A stretch of 64,000 nt of DNA from Euryhalocaulis caribicus (GCF_000412185.1 NZ_ASJA01000015.1:30493-94492), one strand, 5' to 3'; counted from the first letter of the stretch, positions 16,632-26,305 are shown. Numbers and translations: made by a program. The notes: generated by a model not told the origin, from the sequence alone.

Positions 16632-19345
16632 CCGGTGCGCGCGCCCCAGTTCTGCGGGGTGCCGCTGACGAATTCGTCTTCATCAGCGTCCGCGGGTTCT
16701 TCCTCCAGGACATAATCACCGGGCGTATCCGCCTCGGGATCGCTCCCGGCCTTTATGTCTGCGGCGGCGATTTCATCGTCGGTCTCGTGGATCAGCTCGC
16801 GCTCCCATGCGCGCGCCTCGGTCTCGCTGACCGGCTCCACGGGTTCGGGCGGCAGGGTGAACACGATGGTCGTGCCCTCGCCGATGCTGGAATCGATGTC
16901 CAGCGTTCCTCCATGCATCTCCACCAGCGATTTTGACAGCGCCAGGCCCAGCCCCGAACCCTGATGGGATTTGGAGTGCTGGCTCTCGATTTGCTCGAAC
17001 GGCCGCGCCAGTCGCGGAATATCCTCGTCGGCGATGCCGATGCCGCTATCGCTGACCCGCACTTTCACGCCTTCCTCGTGCGGATGGGCGCTGATCTCCA
17101 CGCGGCCGCCCTCGGGCGTGAATTTCACGGCATTGGACAGCAGGTTCAGGATGACCTGTTTTATGGCGCGCGGGTCGGCCTCGATCCGCGGCAGGTCGCC
17201 CAGCTCCATTTTCAGCTCCAGACCCGCCTCCTGGGCCCGGCCGCGCATCAGGCGGGCGCACTGCTCCACGATCTCGTCGGGATAGATCAGCTCGGTCTGA
17301 AGCTGCAGCTTCCCGGCCTCGATCTTGGACATGTCCAGAATGTCGTTGATCAGCGCCAGCAAGTGCTGCCCGCTGGAAAGAATGTCCCGCACATATTCCT
17401 GATAGCGGTCATCGCCCAGCGGCCCGAACATCTGCTTCAGCATGATTTCCGAGAAGCCGTTGATGGCGTTCAGCGGCGTGCGCAGCTCGTGACTCATATT
17501 GGCCAGGAACTCGCTCTTGGAGCGGTTGCCTTCCTCGGCCCGGATCTTCTCCGCCTCATATTTCCGCGCCAGCTCCTTGATGCGTTGCTGGCTGCGCTGC
17601 AGGTCTTCGTAATTGCGCCGCAGCTGGCCTTCGGAATCCTTGAGCTTGACCTCCTGACGCTTGATGGAGGTGATGTCCGCGCCGACCGAGACGAGGCCCC
17701 CGTCGCGCGTCCGCCGTTCGGAATAGTGGATCCAGCGGCCGTCCGTCAGCTCCATCTCCTGAACTTCGTCGCCCTCGTCATTGGGGCGCACTTCCTTGAT
17801 GGCTTCCTGCGCCGCGGCCTCGACCATGTCGTAATGCACGCCCGGTTTCAGGACGTGATCGCCCAGCTGGAAGAAGTCGCGGAACTTGCGGTTCCACAGC
17901 ACCAGCCGCTGCTTGGCGTCCCACAGCACGAAGCTCTCGGACATGGATTCCAGCGCCGCGCGAAGCCGGCCTTCCGCCGCCGCGATGCGCGCCTGCGCGC
18001 CCTTCTGCTCGGTGATGTCGATGGCCACGCCCACGATGCGGCCGCGCTCATCGTCGCTGCCCGTCCATGGCCGCCCGCGCGCATGCAGCCAGACCGGCAG
18101 GTTGGCGGCGCGGAACTCCACGTCCACGGACTGCGCCCCCGCCGCGCCGCGAAGCGCCATGCGCAGACGGTCGCGGTCCTCGCTGCGGACCAGTGACAGA
18201 AACTCCGCCCCCGACAGGCGCGACCCGCCGGCCTTGCCCAGCATCCGGCCCAGCGAATCCGTGAGGTAAACCGTGTCGGACGCCACGTCCCAGTCCCACA
18301 CGCCGCAACGCGCGCCCTCGATGGCCAGCCGGAAGCGGACCTCCGAGTCCTGCAGCGCCTGACGGGTGGAGCGTATATTGCTCATCTGGTTCAGCAGAAC
18401 GCCGGAGAGCCCGCCGGCAATGATCACCGGCGCCAGAGCCATCAGGCCGTACCAGATCATCAGGGACCGCCAGGCCGCCTGATTGATAACGGGCTGACCG
18501 GCGACATAGGCCAGCGCATTGAGGCCGGGCAGGGACGCCACGCCGACCGCGGCTTTCTCGCCGCCCACATTCCCGTCATCAAACACCGCCGCGCCGCCCC
18601 TGGGGACAGAGCGCACATCGTTCGCGCCAACCCCGAACGCGGCCGGGGCCGTCGCCCCGCTGGTGCGTCCGGCGGGTTTCACCGCCAGCAGGGCGCCGTC
18701 GGGCGCGGAAAACGCCATTACCCGCCCGTTATTGGGCGCGGGCAGCAGCGGCGCGGGATCAAGCACGGCCAGAAGCGCGCCCTGGCCCAGCGTCTCATTG
18801 CGCACGGCAATCGCCATCACCAGCGCGCGTTCGCCGTCAATCGTCACCGCCGCCACGCCGGATTCGGTCAGCAGGGCCTGCTCGGCCGCCGTTTCGTAGT
18901 CGGGCGTCAGATTGCCCCGCGTCGCGGCGGCCACGCGGCCGCCCTCGCCATAAAGGATCAGCGTTTCTACCGCGTCAGGCTCGACGGCGCGGGTAATCAC
19001 CGCGTTCATCCGGCCGGCCCCGTCTGTCTCGGCCAGTTCCCGCGCGGCGGCGTCCAGTCCGCCCCGCGCTTCCATCAGATTGCTGTTAATGCGTTCGGCG
19101 GCATAGGCGGCGGCGCGGGCAAAGTTCAACTCCGCCTCGGCGACCAGTTCGCCATGTTCCTTGTGCAGCCTCAGGCCGACCACGGCGATGAACGCCACCG
19201 TGAAAAGCAGGACAAAAATCAGGATCATGCGCGCCTGATCGCCCAGCGCCGCTTCTTCGTCGCGCCGGCTCTCGGGTGATTTTAATTTCGCTTCGCGCTT
19301 CTGGGGCTTAGACCCTGAAGGCGGCTTAGCCCTTTTAGCCGCCAT
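16628..19345 (-). CDS. PleC/DivJ-type membrane PAS histidine kinase
   Basis: The 905-residue kinase has a positively charged N-terminus, a first membrane helix (about residues 39-59), a roughly 250-residue extracytoplasmic region, a second helix (about 310-335) and two PAS domains (about 360-480 and 490-600). After a coiled coil comes HisKA with NMSHELRTPLNAINGFSEIM and the phrase GQHLLALINDILDMSKIEAG typical of PleC/DivJ-class kinases, then HATPase_c (NLLSNAVKFTPEGG, GSGLGLALSKSLVEMHGG). An acidic tail of about 70 residues ends the protein. It follows a response regulator gene by 87 bp and is probably co-transcribed with it. Confidence 0.92.
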   Translation of the reverse strand: MAAKRAKPPSGSKPQKREAKLKSPESRRDEEAALGDQARMILIFVLLFTVAFIAVVGLRLHKEHGELVAEAELNFARAAAYAAERINSNLMEARGGLDAAARELAETDGAGRMNAVITRAVEPDAVETLILYGEGGRVAAATRGNLTPDYETAAEQALLTESGVAAVTIDGERALVMAIAVRNETLGQGALLAVLDPAPLLPAPNNGRVMAFSAPDGALLAVKPAGRTSGATAPAAFGVGANDVRSVPRGGAAVFDDGNVGGEKAAVGVASLPGLNALAYVAGQPVINQAAWRSLMIWYGLMALAPVIIAGGLSGVLLNQMSNIRSTRQALQDSEVRFRLAIEGARCGVWDWDVASDTVYLTDSLGRMLGKAGGSRLSGAEFLSLVRSEDRDRLRMALRGAAGAQSVDVEFRAANLPVWLHARGRPWTGSDDERGRIVGVAIDITEQKGAQARIAAAEGRLRAALESMSESFVLWDAKQRLVLWNRKFRDFFQLGDHVLKPGVHYDMVEAAAQEAIKEVRPNDEGDEVQEMELTDGRWIHYSERRTRDGGLVSVGADITSIKRQEVKLKDSEGQLRRNYEDLQRSQQRIKELARKYEAEKIRAEEGNRSKSEFLANMSHELRTPLNAINGFSEIMLKQMFGPLGDDRYQEYVRDILSSGQHLLALINDILDMSKIEAGKLQLQTELIYPDEIVEQCARLMRGRAQEAGLELKMELGDLPRIEADPRAIKQVILNLLSNAVKFTPEGGRVEISAHPHEEGVKVRVSDSGIGIADEDIPRLARPFEQIESQHSKSHQGSGLGLALSKSLVEMHGGTLDIDSSIGEGTTIVFTLPPEPVEPVSETEARAWERELIHETDDEIAAADIKAGSDPEADTPGDYVLEEEPADADEDEFVSGTPQNWGARTG

Positions 19346-19432
19346 TTTCCCCCGAATCCCTGATCGATGATTTCTCGAATCATTACCCTAACTATAGGGC
19401 GGGGCGGGGAATAGTGTCGACGGGGGAATGCG

Positions 19433-19960
19433 CTATGCGGCCTCGCCGCCCGTTAAATTTTCGCCATCCCCTTCGTCATCCTCACGCCGCGCGGGACCGT
19501 TATAGGGGGCGGTCTTCTTGCGCCGCCGGTCGGGGCCGAAAAACTCTTTGGTGCGCACAAAGGGACGCGGGTGATCGATGACATTGGCGACCTTGCGGAA
19601 CAACTCGTTCGCGGTAACCGGCTTGACGCAGAATTCCGTCACGCCGTGATCGCGGGCCTCCTCCACGCGCGTGCGCTCCGCATAGGCGGACAGCATGACG
19701 ATCGGCAGGTAGGGGTTGGGGGCCTCGTCGCTTGTGCGGACGCGGGTCACCAGATCCAGTCCGGTCTCGTTATCCAGAAGATAGTCGACGACCACGAAAT
19801 CAACCGGCTCGTTGCGGATCGTCTCGAACGCCTCATTGACGCTGCGCGCTTCGTAAAACTGCTTGATGCCGAACCCGCGCAGGATCGTTTTCACGATCTG
19901 CAGCATGTGAGCGTTATCGTCCACGATCAGGACGCGCAGAACATCCAGTTTTGCGGTCAT
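19433..19960 (-). CDS. CheY-like response regulator with basic/acidic tail
   Basis: A single receiver domain (residues 8-128) shows the acidic pair in IVDDN, phospho-Asp in VVVDYLLDN near residue 60, Ser/Thr in MLSAYAE and Lys in CVKPVTANELF. Instead of a DNA-binding domain there is a tail of about 45 residues containing EFFGPDRRRKKT and a glutamate-rich end. Single-domain regulators of this kind act by protein contact, often in alphaproteobacterial phosphorelays. The gene lies upstream of, and in the same direction as, the PleC-like kinase, which is its likely partner. Confidence 0.9.
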   Translation of the reverse strand: MTAKLDVLRVLIVDDNAHMLQIVKTILRGFGIKQFYEARSVNEAFETIRNEPVDFVVVDYLLDNETGLDLVTRVRTSDEAPNPYLPIVMLSAYAERTRVEEARDHGVTEFCVKPVTANELFRKVANVIDHPRPFVRTKEFFGPDRRRKKTAPYNGPARREDDEGDGENLTGGEAA

Positions 19961-20052
19961 CTTGCTGTTTCCGCGTTCTCAGGTCCGGTCAGATTGCGCA
20001 ATTCTAGGATGAAAATTGCTTCCCGCCGGTTAAAACCGGGGCCGCGCAGCCG

Positions 20053-20616
20053 CTATTCCGCCGCCGTGCGCGCTGCGGCCGGCGCCGGGGTTTCATCAAT
20101 ATATTCCAGGATGCCTTTCGCCTCGGTGGCCAGCGCCTCGACTTCGGCCGGAACATCGCCGGGGCTGGACCGCACGATCTGCACCAGTTCGCGGGCCACG
20201 CGCGCCAGCCGCAGACCGGAGGTCATCACCCGGGCCTGAAATTCTATACGGTGCGGGTCGCGGTCATATTCCTGCCCCGGCACGCGCCAGCCGCCCCAGT
20301 CCTTTTCATCGGTAACCACAACGGGAAACGTGCCCGGATAGGGGTGACCGGCGCTGGATTCGGCGTCATGCCACTTGTTCTTGGCGCGCATCAGCCGCCA
20401 GTTTTCCTTGCTGGCGTTCTCGGTGTCGCCGCCGCGCGTTTCAGGCTGGGAAAGCTCGGCTTCGGAAAAATCCCGGCCCAGGCCGCAATCATAATAAACG
20501 CGTACAGGCTCGGGCACGTCGCGCACCCATTGCGGTTTGACCTGTTCGATCACCGCCCATGTTCCCACAGGTTTCACGTAAACCCGCTGGTTCTTATGGA
20601 AATTCGCCTTCGCCAT
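20053..20616 (-). CDS. Conserved hypothetical protein, alphaproteobacterial
   Basis: The 187-residue soluble protein begins MAKANFHKNQRVYVKPVGTW and has a compact beta-rich N-terminal half (about residues 1-60), a middle segment with several Trp (KDWGGWRVPGQEYDRDP) and a helical C-terminal half. I do not recognise a named domain; the N-terminus resembles small SH3-like/KOW barrels only loosely. It has no signal peptide or membrane helix. It lies 92 bp upstream of the response regulator on the same strand. The coding call rests on codon usage, a clean ATG and fit between neighbours. Confidence 0.7.
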   Translation of the reverse strand: MAKANFHKNQRVYVKPVGTWAVIEQVKPQWVRDVPEPVRVYYDCGLGRDFSEAELSQPETRGGDTENASKENWRLMRAKNKWHDAESSAGHPYPGTFPVVVTDEKDWGGWRVPGQEYDRDPHRIEFQARVMTSGLRLARVARELVQIVRSSPGDVPAEVEALATEAKGILEYIDETPAPAAARTAAE

Positions 20617-20674
20617 GGCCCGCCTCGCCCGTTTATGGAGGCGGGAAGCTTACGCGGGTTCGCTTGACGCCCGG

Positions 20675-21400
20675 TTAAGCCGATTGTTCGGATTCCTGTC
20701 CTTCACTGGTCTCGATATCCTTCTCCGCCAGAATCCGGCGCGCTTTTCGCGACACCAGCCAGACCGTGACGCCCGTGGCCAGCAGCCCCAGCGTCAGGAT
20801 AACCGCCCGCACAAAGCCCACCCCCGCGCCGGCGGCGCCGCCCAGCGACCCGATCCAGACATAAAGAAGCGTGCCCGGGATGATCCCGAAAAAAGTGGCG
20901 AACACGAAGGCCGGAAAGCCCAGTGAGGTGCCGCCCAGCGCCCAGTTCTGAAGACTGAACGGCACGACCGGCGACAGACGCAGCAATATGGCGATGCGCC
21001 AGCCTTCATCGCCGATTGCGTGATCCACCGCTTTCAGTTTCGGGCGATTGGCGATCAAATTGCGGATGCGTTCGCGGAACAGATAGCGCCCGCTCAGAAA
21101 GGACAGGGACGCGCCCAGCGTCGCCCCGATCACCACCAGTGGCGCGCCCCACAGGCCATAGGCCACGCCGGCGGCCAGCGTCAGCAACGCGCCAGGAACC
21201 AGCGCGAAGACCGATATTGCATAGACCAGAATGAAAATGATCCACCCGGTCGGCCCCAGATCCCGCACCCACAGGCGGAACGATTCCACCCACTGATTCA
21301 GGGGGAAGAAGGACCACGCGGCCGCCAGTCCGGCGACCGCCAGAACGGCGATGGTCAGATAGAGGAAAGTCTTTCGCTTGGCGGGCTGTTCCTGGGTCAT
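20675..21400 (-). CDS. TVP38/TMEM64 (VTT/DedA-like) membrane protein
   Basis: The 241-residue protein has about six hydrophobic segments and the VTT/SNARE-associated signature: VPGALLTLAAGVAYGLWGAPLVVIGATLGASLSFL, then RLSPVVPFSLQNWALGGT and FFGIIPGTLLYVWIG. Family members are inner-membrane proteins related to DedA and are linked with lipid scrambling or transport and membrane homeostasis; the exact substrate here is unknown. A short cytoplasmic tail rich in Arg and Glu follows the last helix. It is read in the same direction as the flanking minus-strand genes, with gaps of 58 and 84 bp. Confidence 0.92.
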   Translation of the reverse strand: MTQEQPAKRKTFLYLTIAVLAVAGLAAAWSFFPLNQWVESFRLWVRDLGPTGWIIFILVYAISVFALVPGALLTLAAGVAYGLWGAPLVVIGATLGASLSFLSGRYLFRERIRNLIANRPKLKAVDHAIGDEGWRIAILLRLSPVVPFSLQNWALGGTSLGFPAFVFATFFGIIPGTLLYVWIGSLGGAAGAGVGFVRAVILTLGLLATGVTVWLVSRKARRILAEKDIETSEGQESEQSA

Positions 21401-21483
21401 GCCCCTTAACTAGAGCGCGGGCGCGGGCCGCGCCAGCGCCTCACACGCCGCGTGCCGGTATTGTGATCGCCCGTTATCGGCCC

Positions 21484-22797
21484 CTAGAAAATGATGAACA
21501 GCCCGACCGCCAGAACCAGCCCGGCCAGAGGCAGGATCACCGTCAGCGCGCCCACTGGTCCATAGGCGCGGGCGTGCGTTTCGCCGCAAATGGCGCGAAT
21601 GGTCGTCACCACGTATCCGTTGTGCGGCAGGCTATCCAGCGCGCCAGAGGCCAGCGCCGCCACCCGGTGCAATTCGCCCGGCTCCACGCCCGCATCGATA
21701 TAGCCCGGCGCGATCAGGGGCAGGGCGATGGTCTGCCCGCCGGAGGCCGAACCCGTCAGGCCGCAGATCACCGTCACCGCGATGGCGGCCCCGATCAGCG
21801 GGTCGCCCGGAATGGCGGTCACAACGCCCAGCGCCTGCTGGAAGGCCGGCGTCAGTTGCGCCACCGTGCCGAACCCGACCACGGCGCAGGTATTGGTAAT
21901 GGCGATTACCGCGCCGGTCGCGCCGACGCCGAACGCCTTGGGCATCTGCATCCGGTGCCGCCAGCCAATGGCCAGCGCCGCCAGCGTGCCAAGGCCCAGC
22001 GCCAGAACCAGCGCGTATTTGCCCAGCATGTCGTCGGTCAGGTTGAACGCGGCCAGCACGATGATCAGCGGCACAAGGCTCAGGACCGGGTGCGGCAGCG
22101 GGCCTTCATCCCGCTCAACATGATCGCCCAGCGCCCCCTCGAACGTCTCACCATTGGCGACCGCGCGCCTGACCATGCGCTGCAGCCAGATATATCCGGT
22201 GATTGCCAGCAGCACGGCCACCACGGCGGAAACCCGCCAGCCCGCCATGGCGGTCGTGCCCAGAAATTCGATCGGGATCAGGTTCTGGATTTCCGGCGAC
22301 CCGGCGGAGGTCATTGTGAAGGTGACTGAACCGAAGCACAGCGCGGCGGGAATGAAACGGTGCGGCAGATTGGCGTCGCGGAACAGGCTGACCGCCATGG
22401 GATAGACCGAAAACGCCACGATAAAGACGCTCACCCCGCCATAGGTCAGCGCCGCGCAGGCCGCCACCACGGCCAGAACGGCGTAGCGCACGCCCAGCCG
22501 CTCGATGATGAATTTCGCCGCGCTGTCCGCCGCGCCGGACGCGGACATCACCTCGCCGAAGATCGCGCCCAGCAGGAACATGAAGAACCAGTCGGCGAAA
22601 AAGCCGGTGAAGCCCCGCATGTAAGCGGTCACGTAATCGGGGGCGTCGGCGTCCGCGAAGGGCGGCATCATCGCCACGCCGCTCGTGATGGCGACCAGCG
22701 CGGCGCTCACCGTCGCGGCGATGATGATGTGCACGCCCCGCATGGTGAGCAGGATCAGCAGGCCCAGCCCTGCAATGAGTCCGATTGCGCTGATCAC
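21484..22797 (-). CDS. GntP-family permease
   Basis: The 437-residue protein has about twelve hydrophobic segments and the GntP features LTYGGVSVFIVAFSVYPMA near residue 118 and a C-terminal LTGSASGGQTIALPLIAPGY with the LDSLPHNGYVVTTI motif. GntP transporters take up sugar acids or hydroxy acids (gluconate, glycerate, hydroxybutyrate) with protons. No catabolic enzyme for such an acid is next to it, so the substrate cannot be assigned. The start is a GTG. A divergent gap of about 200 bp separates it from the next gene. Confidence 0.9.
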   Translation of the reverse strand: MISAIGLIAGLGLLILLTMRGVHIIIAATVSAALVAITSGVAMMPPFADADAPDYVTAYMRGFTGFFADWFFMFLLGAIFGEVMSASGAADSAAKFIIERLGVRYAVLAVVAACAALTYGGVSVFIVAFSVYPMAVSLFRDANLPHRFIPAALCFGSVTFTMTSAGSPEIQNLIPIEFLGTTAMAGWRVSAVVAVLLAITGYIWLQRMVRRAVANGETFEGALGDHVERDEGPLPHPVLSLVPLIIVLAAFNLTDDMLGKYALVLALGLGTLAALAIGWRHRMQMPKAFGVGATGAVIAITNTCAVVGFGTVAQLTPAFQQALGVVTAIPGDPLIGAAIAVTVICGLTGSASGGQTIALPLIAPGYIDAGVEPGELHRVAALASGALDSLPHNGYVVTTIRAICGETHARAYGPVGALTVILPLAGLVLAVGLFIIF

Positions 22798-22997
22798 GTG
22801 AAGTCCCCCTCAATTCCACACGCTCTGGCGGCGCGTCTCCCTTTGCAAGGGATAGGGGCGTCAGCGAAACGGGGCAAGCATCCGCGCCTCACACAGCCCC
22901 GGACGCTTGCATCAAGGCTTCACGCTGCCGTGCAATGCTTCTTGCGGTAGAATGGTCCGGAGGCGAAACGCGCCTGGCCCTGCAAGGAGTTTTCTGG

Positions 22998-23951
22998 ATG
23001 ACCGCTTCAAAGAACACGAACGCGGCCTGGCCGCCCCTGCCATATTCCGATTGGTCAGAGACCGCGGCGGCGCTTCATCTGTGGACGCAAATCGTCGGCA
23101 AATACCGGTTCTCTCATACGCCGTGGGTCAATCATTCCTGGCATGCCACGCTCTATGTCTCCCCGCGTGGTCTGACGACCGGCCCGGTGCTGGACGACGG
23201 GCGGTCGATTGTCCTCACCTTCGACCTGCGGGAACACCGGCTGGTGGCCGAAACACCGGATTCGACCCGCGACTTCCCGCTTGAGTCGATGAGCGTCGCC
23301 GAGTTCCTTCACCGCACGGCCGGACTGGTTGAATCGGCGGGCGGGCGAATGGACATCCACGGCGCGCCGAACGAAATCCCTGAGGCCATTCCCTTCAGGC
23401 AGGATCAGCAACCGCGTCCCTACGACGCTGAAGCGGTCGAGCGGTTTCACCGCGCTTTGCTCAGCATCAGCGGAGTCTTCGAAAAATTCCGTACGGGATT
23501 TCTTGGAAAGGTCTCGCCGGTGCACCTGTTCTGGGGATCGTTTGATCTGGCCGTCACCCGTTTCTCCGGCCGCAAGGCGCCGCTTCATCCCGGCGGCGTT
23601 CCGGCCTTGCCCGATGACGTCACGCAGGAAGCGTACAGTCACGAAGTCTCGTCCGCGGGATTCTGGCCCGGCGGGGGCGGGGTGGATGAACCGATGTTCT
23701 ATTCCTACGCCTACCCGACGCCCGATGGCTTCTCCGAACGCCCGGTCGAACCGGACGCCGCCCGCTATGAGTCCGCGCTCGGAGAGTTCCTGCTGCCTTA
23801 TGAAGCTGTCCGCGCCAGCGCCACGCCGGAAGCCGACCTGCTGGCCTTCCTGCAATCGACCTACGCGGCCGCCGCCGATCTGTCAGACTGGGATAGACAA
23901 TCTCTGGAATGCGAACTCGGCGCTCCGCGGGTCCCGCGCAGGATAGCGTGA
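22998..23951 (+). CDS. DUF5996 family protein
   Basis: The protein (317 residues from the chosen ATG) opens WPPLPYSDWSETAAALHLWTQIVGK and contains the DUF5996 patterns NHSWHATLYVSPRGLTTG, HLFWGSFDLAVTRFSGR and EVSSAGFWPGGG. The family is soluble and its function is not established. I chose the ATG preceded by AAGGAG at 8-base spacing; an upstream GTG/ATG start would add a 21-residue leader without a ribosome site. It is the first plus-strand gene after a run of minus-strand genes, so the gap before it should hold its promoter. I see no clear operator there. Confidence 0.88.
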   Translation: MTASKNTNAAWPPLPYSDWSETAAALHLWTQIVGKYRFSHTPWVNHSWHATLYVSPRGLTTGPVLDDGRSIVLTFDLREHRLVAETPDSTRDFPLESMSVAEFLHRTAGLVESAGGRMDIHGAPNEIPEAIPFRQDQQPRPYDAEAVERFHRALLSISGVFEKFRTGFLGKVSPVHLFWGSFDLAVTRFSGRKAPLHPGGVPALPDDVTQEAYSHEVSSAGFWPGGGGVDEPMFYSYAYPTPDGFSERPVEPDAARYESALGEFLLPYEAVRASATPEADLLAFLQSTYAAAADLSDWDRQSLECELGAPRVPRRIA

Positions 23952-24052
23952 CGGGTGGTCCTCCCGCCTCCGGCGTTCCAGGGGTGGATTATAAAAGGAT
24001 GGTCGGGGTATAGGCTGACGCGCCTGCGAGGCGTTCGCCAGTTACGAAAGTG

Positions 24053-25060
24053 ATGCCCTTAACCGACCAAGATAACCCCGCGGCTCTCGACCGCCGTTTT
24101 TCCATTGCTCCGATGATGGACTGGACGGACCGGCATTGCCGGTATCTGCACCGGCTCATCACGAAGCGGGCGCTGCTTTATACTGAAATGGCGGTCGATC
24201 AGGCGCTGATCCATGGCGACGCCACGCATCTGATTTCCTTCGATCCGGACGAACAGCCCGTGGCGTTGCAACTTGGCGGCTCCACGCCGGCCGATCTCGC
24301 CCGCGCCGCCCGCATCGGCGAGAATTTCGGCTATCGCGAGATCAATCTGAATGTCGGCTGCCCCTCGGACCGGGTCCAGTCCGGCCGCTTCGGCGCCTGC
24401 CTGATGCGCGAACCGGATCTGGTCGCCGATTGCATCAAGGCGATGCAGGACGCGGTCTCCGTTCCGGTCACCGTAAAATGCCGCATCGGCGTCGATGAGC
24501 AGGATCCGCGCGAGGCCCTGTTCGGCTTTGTGGAGACTGTCGCGGCGGCGGGCGCGGACGTGTTCATCGTCCATGCCCGCAAGGCGTGGTTGAAGGGCTT
24601 GTCGCCCAAGGAAAACCGCACCGTCCCGCCGCTGGATTATGGCTTGGTGCGCGATCTGAAGCGGGAACGCCCGGACCTCTCCATCAGCCTCAATGGCGGC
24701 CTTGCCACGCTGGATCAGTGCATGGATGAGGGCGCGGGGCTGGATGGCGTCATGGTTGGCCGCGCCGCCTACCAGACCCCGTGGATGCTGCGCGATGTCG
24801 ACGCCCGCGTCTTCGGCGGCGATCACGCGCCGGAGCGCACGGAGATCGCCGCCCTCTACGCCGATTACATCGATTGGCGGATGGGGGAGGGCGTGCCCCT
24901 GCGCGCCATGACCCGCCACATGCTGGGCCTCTATCATGGCGAGCCGGGCGCGCGGGAGTTCCGCCGTATCCTGACGGTCGAGCCGGGGCGGCCCGGCGCC
25001 GGGCCCGAAGTCGTCACGCGCGCCCTGGCGGCCGTGGATTCCCGCGCCGCGGCGGCCTGA
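24053..25060 (+). CDS. dusA: tRNA-dihydrouridine(20/20a) synthase DusA
   Basis: DusA is an FMN/NADPH enzyme that reduces uridine in the tRNA D-loop. The TIM-barrel markers are present: SIAPMMDWTDRHCRYLHRL at the start, VALQLGGSTP, INLNVGCPSDRVQSGRFGACLM with the catalytic Cys, VTVKCRIGVD, FIVHARKAWLKGLSPKENR and the FMN phosphate loop SLNGGL/GVMVGRAAY. The fingerprint LKGLSPKENR points to DusA over DusB/C. A GTG directly precedes the chosen ATG and could be used instead, adding one residue. The TauE-type gene follows after six bases. Confidence 0.95.
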   Translation: MPLTDQDNPAALDRRFSIAPMMDWTDRHCRYLHRLITKRALLYTEMAVDQALIHGDATHLISFDPDEQPVALQLGGSTPADLARAARIGENFGYREINLNVGCPSDRVQSGRFGACLMREPDLVADCIKAMQDAVSVPVTVKCRIGVDEQDPREALFGFVETVAAAGADVFIVHARKAWLKGLSPKENRTVPPLDYGLVRDLKRERPDLSISLNGGLATLDQCMDEGAGLDGVMVGRAAYQTPWMLRDVDARVFGGDHAPERTEIAALYADYIDWRMGEGVPLRAMTRHMLGLYHGEPGAREFRRILTVEPGRPGAGPEVVTRALAAVDSRAAAA

Positions 25061-25066
25061 CGCTTC

Positions 25067-25885
25067 ATGACGCCCGACATCATCTTCCTCATCGCCGCGC
25101 TGATCGGCGCGGGTCTGTTCGCCGGTCTGGTGGCCGGGCTGTTTGGCGTCGGCGGCGGCGTGGTGATCGTGCCGGCGGTCTATTACGCGCAGGCCGCGCT
25201 CGGCTATCCGGAGGAAACCCGGATGCACGTGGCGGTGGCCACCTCGCTCGCCACCATCATCGCCACCTCCATCCGCTCGGTCATGGCGCATAACAAAAAG
25301 GGCGCGGTGGACTGGCATGTTCTCAGGGCCTGGTCGCCCTGGATCGTGCTGGGCGCGCTGGCGGGCGCGTTCGTGGCCGATATGACGCCGGGCCGGGCGC
25401 TGACCGCCTTCTTCGGCGCTGTCGCCATGCTGATCGCCGCGCAGATGTTCTTCGGCCGCCCCGGCTGGCGATTGGCGGACGAACTGCCGGGCGGCCTGCC
25501 GCGCGCCGGCATGGGCACCGGGATGGGGCTGGCCTCGGCAATGATGGGGATTGGCGGGGGCACGTTCGGCGTCCTGCTGATGACGCTCTGCGGCCGCTCG
25601 ATTCACAAGGCGGTGGGCACGGCGGCGGGCTTTGGCGTCGCCATCGGCGCGCCTGCGGCGCTGGGCTTTGTCATCGCCGGCTGGGGCGTGGCAAACGTGC
25701 CGCCCGGCTCGCTCGGCTATGTCTCCGCGCCGGGCTTTTTCTTCATCGCCACGCTGACCGTCCTGATGGCCCCGGTCGGCGCGGCGCTGGCGCACCGGCT
25801 GGACGGCAATCTGCTGCGCCGCCTGTTCGCCATCGGCCTGACCGTGACGGCCTTTTCACTGCTTTATGAAGCCTTGGCGGGATAG
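25067..25885 (+). CDS. TauE/SafE (TSUP) family permease
   Basis: The 272-residue membrane protein has eight or so hydrophobic segments and the paired TSUP motifs: an N-terminal GLVAGLFGVGGGVVIVPAV and a central GMGLASAMMGIGGGTFGVLLM. The family moves sulfite, sulfoacetate or other small organosulfur anions; nothing nearby specifies the substrate. It starts six bases after dusA and is probably on the same transcript. Its 3' end overlaps the convergent glyoxalase-fold gene by 22 bp, so the two terminate into each other. Confidence 0.92.
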   Translation: MTPDIIFLIAALIGAGLFAGLVAGLFGVGGGVVIVPAVYYAQAALGYPEETRMHVAVATSLATIIATSIRSVMAHNKKGAVDWHVLRAWSPWIVLGALAGAFVADMTPGRALTAFFGAVAMLIAAQMFFGRPGWRLADELPGGLPRAGMGTGMGLASAMMGIGGGTFGVLLMTLCGRSIHKAVGTAAGFGVAIGAPAALGFVIAGWGVANVPPGSLGYVSAPGFFFIATLTVLMAPVGAALAHRLDGNLLRRLFAIGLTVTAFSLLYEALAG

Positions 25886-26292
25886 GCGCGGATGATGCCG
25901 TCCGCGTCCGGCGTCCATTGCGGGTTATAGGCGATTTCCCAGTAATGCCCGCTCGGGTCGGCGAAGACGCCGGAATAGCCGCCCCAGAATTGTTTTTCAG
26001 GCGGCCGAGCCGCCCGCGCGCCCGCCTCCAGCGCGGCGGCGTATTCGGCGTCCACCGCTGCCTCGCTCTCCACGTTCAGCGCAAGAAAGGACGGGCCGAA
26101 CCCGTCAACCTCGCCGCCGACCTCTTTGGCCAGCGCCGCTTCGGGGTGGAGGAACACCAGAATTCCCGCCGCCTGATAGACGGCGTAATCCTCGCCGCCC
26201 GTCCCTTTTTCCCAGCCCAGCCGGTCGAAAAAGGCGACGGAGTCGTCCAGATCCTTCACCCCCAGCGTGATCAGGTTCACCTGTTGGCGCAT
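25864..26292 (-). CDS. VOC (glyoxalase/bleomycin-resistance fold) protein
   Basis: The 142-residue protein begins QVNLITLGVKDLDDSVAFFDRLGW and ends with WGGYSGVFADPSGHYWEIAYNP, the two betaalphabetabetabeta half-repeats of the vicinal oxygen chelate superfamily. Metal-ligand-like residues are visible as His near the GHYWEIA motif and Glu within it. Substrates in this superfamily are diverse (glyoxalase, dioxygenase, drug binding) and cannot be told here. It is convergent with the TauE-type gene and follows the retropepsin operon by only 13 bp on the same strand. Confidence 0.88.
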   Translation of the reverse strand: MRQQVNLITLGVKDLDDSVAFFDRLGWEKGTGGEDYAVYQAAGILVFLHPEAALAKEVGGEVDGFGPSFLALNVESEAAVDAEYAAALEAGARAARPPEKQFWGGYSGVFADPSGHYWEIAYNPQWTPDADGIIRAYPAKAS

Positions 26293-26305
26293 AGCGCATC
26301 TCCGT

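Noticed and set aside
24059..25795. An open frame of about 578 codons on the minus strand
   Set aside because: It is antisense to dusA and the TauE-type permease, both with clear motifs; its translation is His/Arg/Gln-rich without homology.
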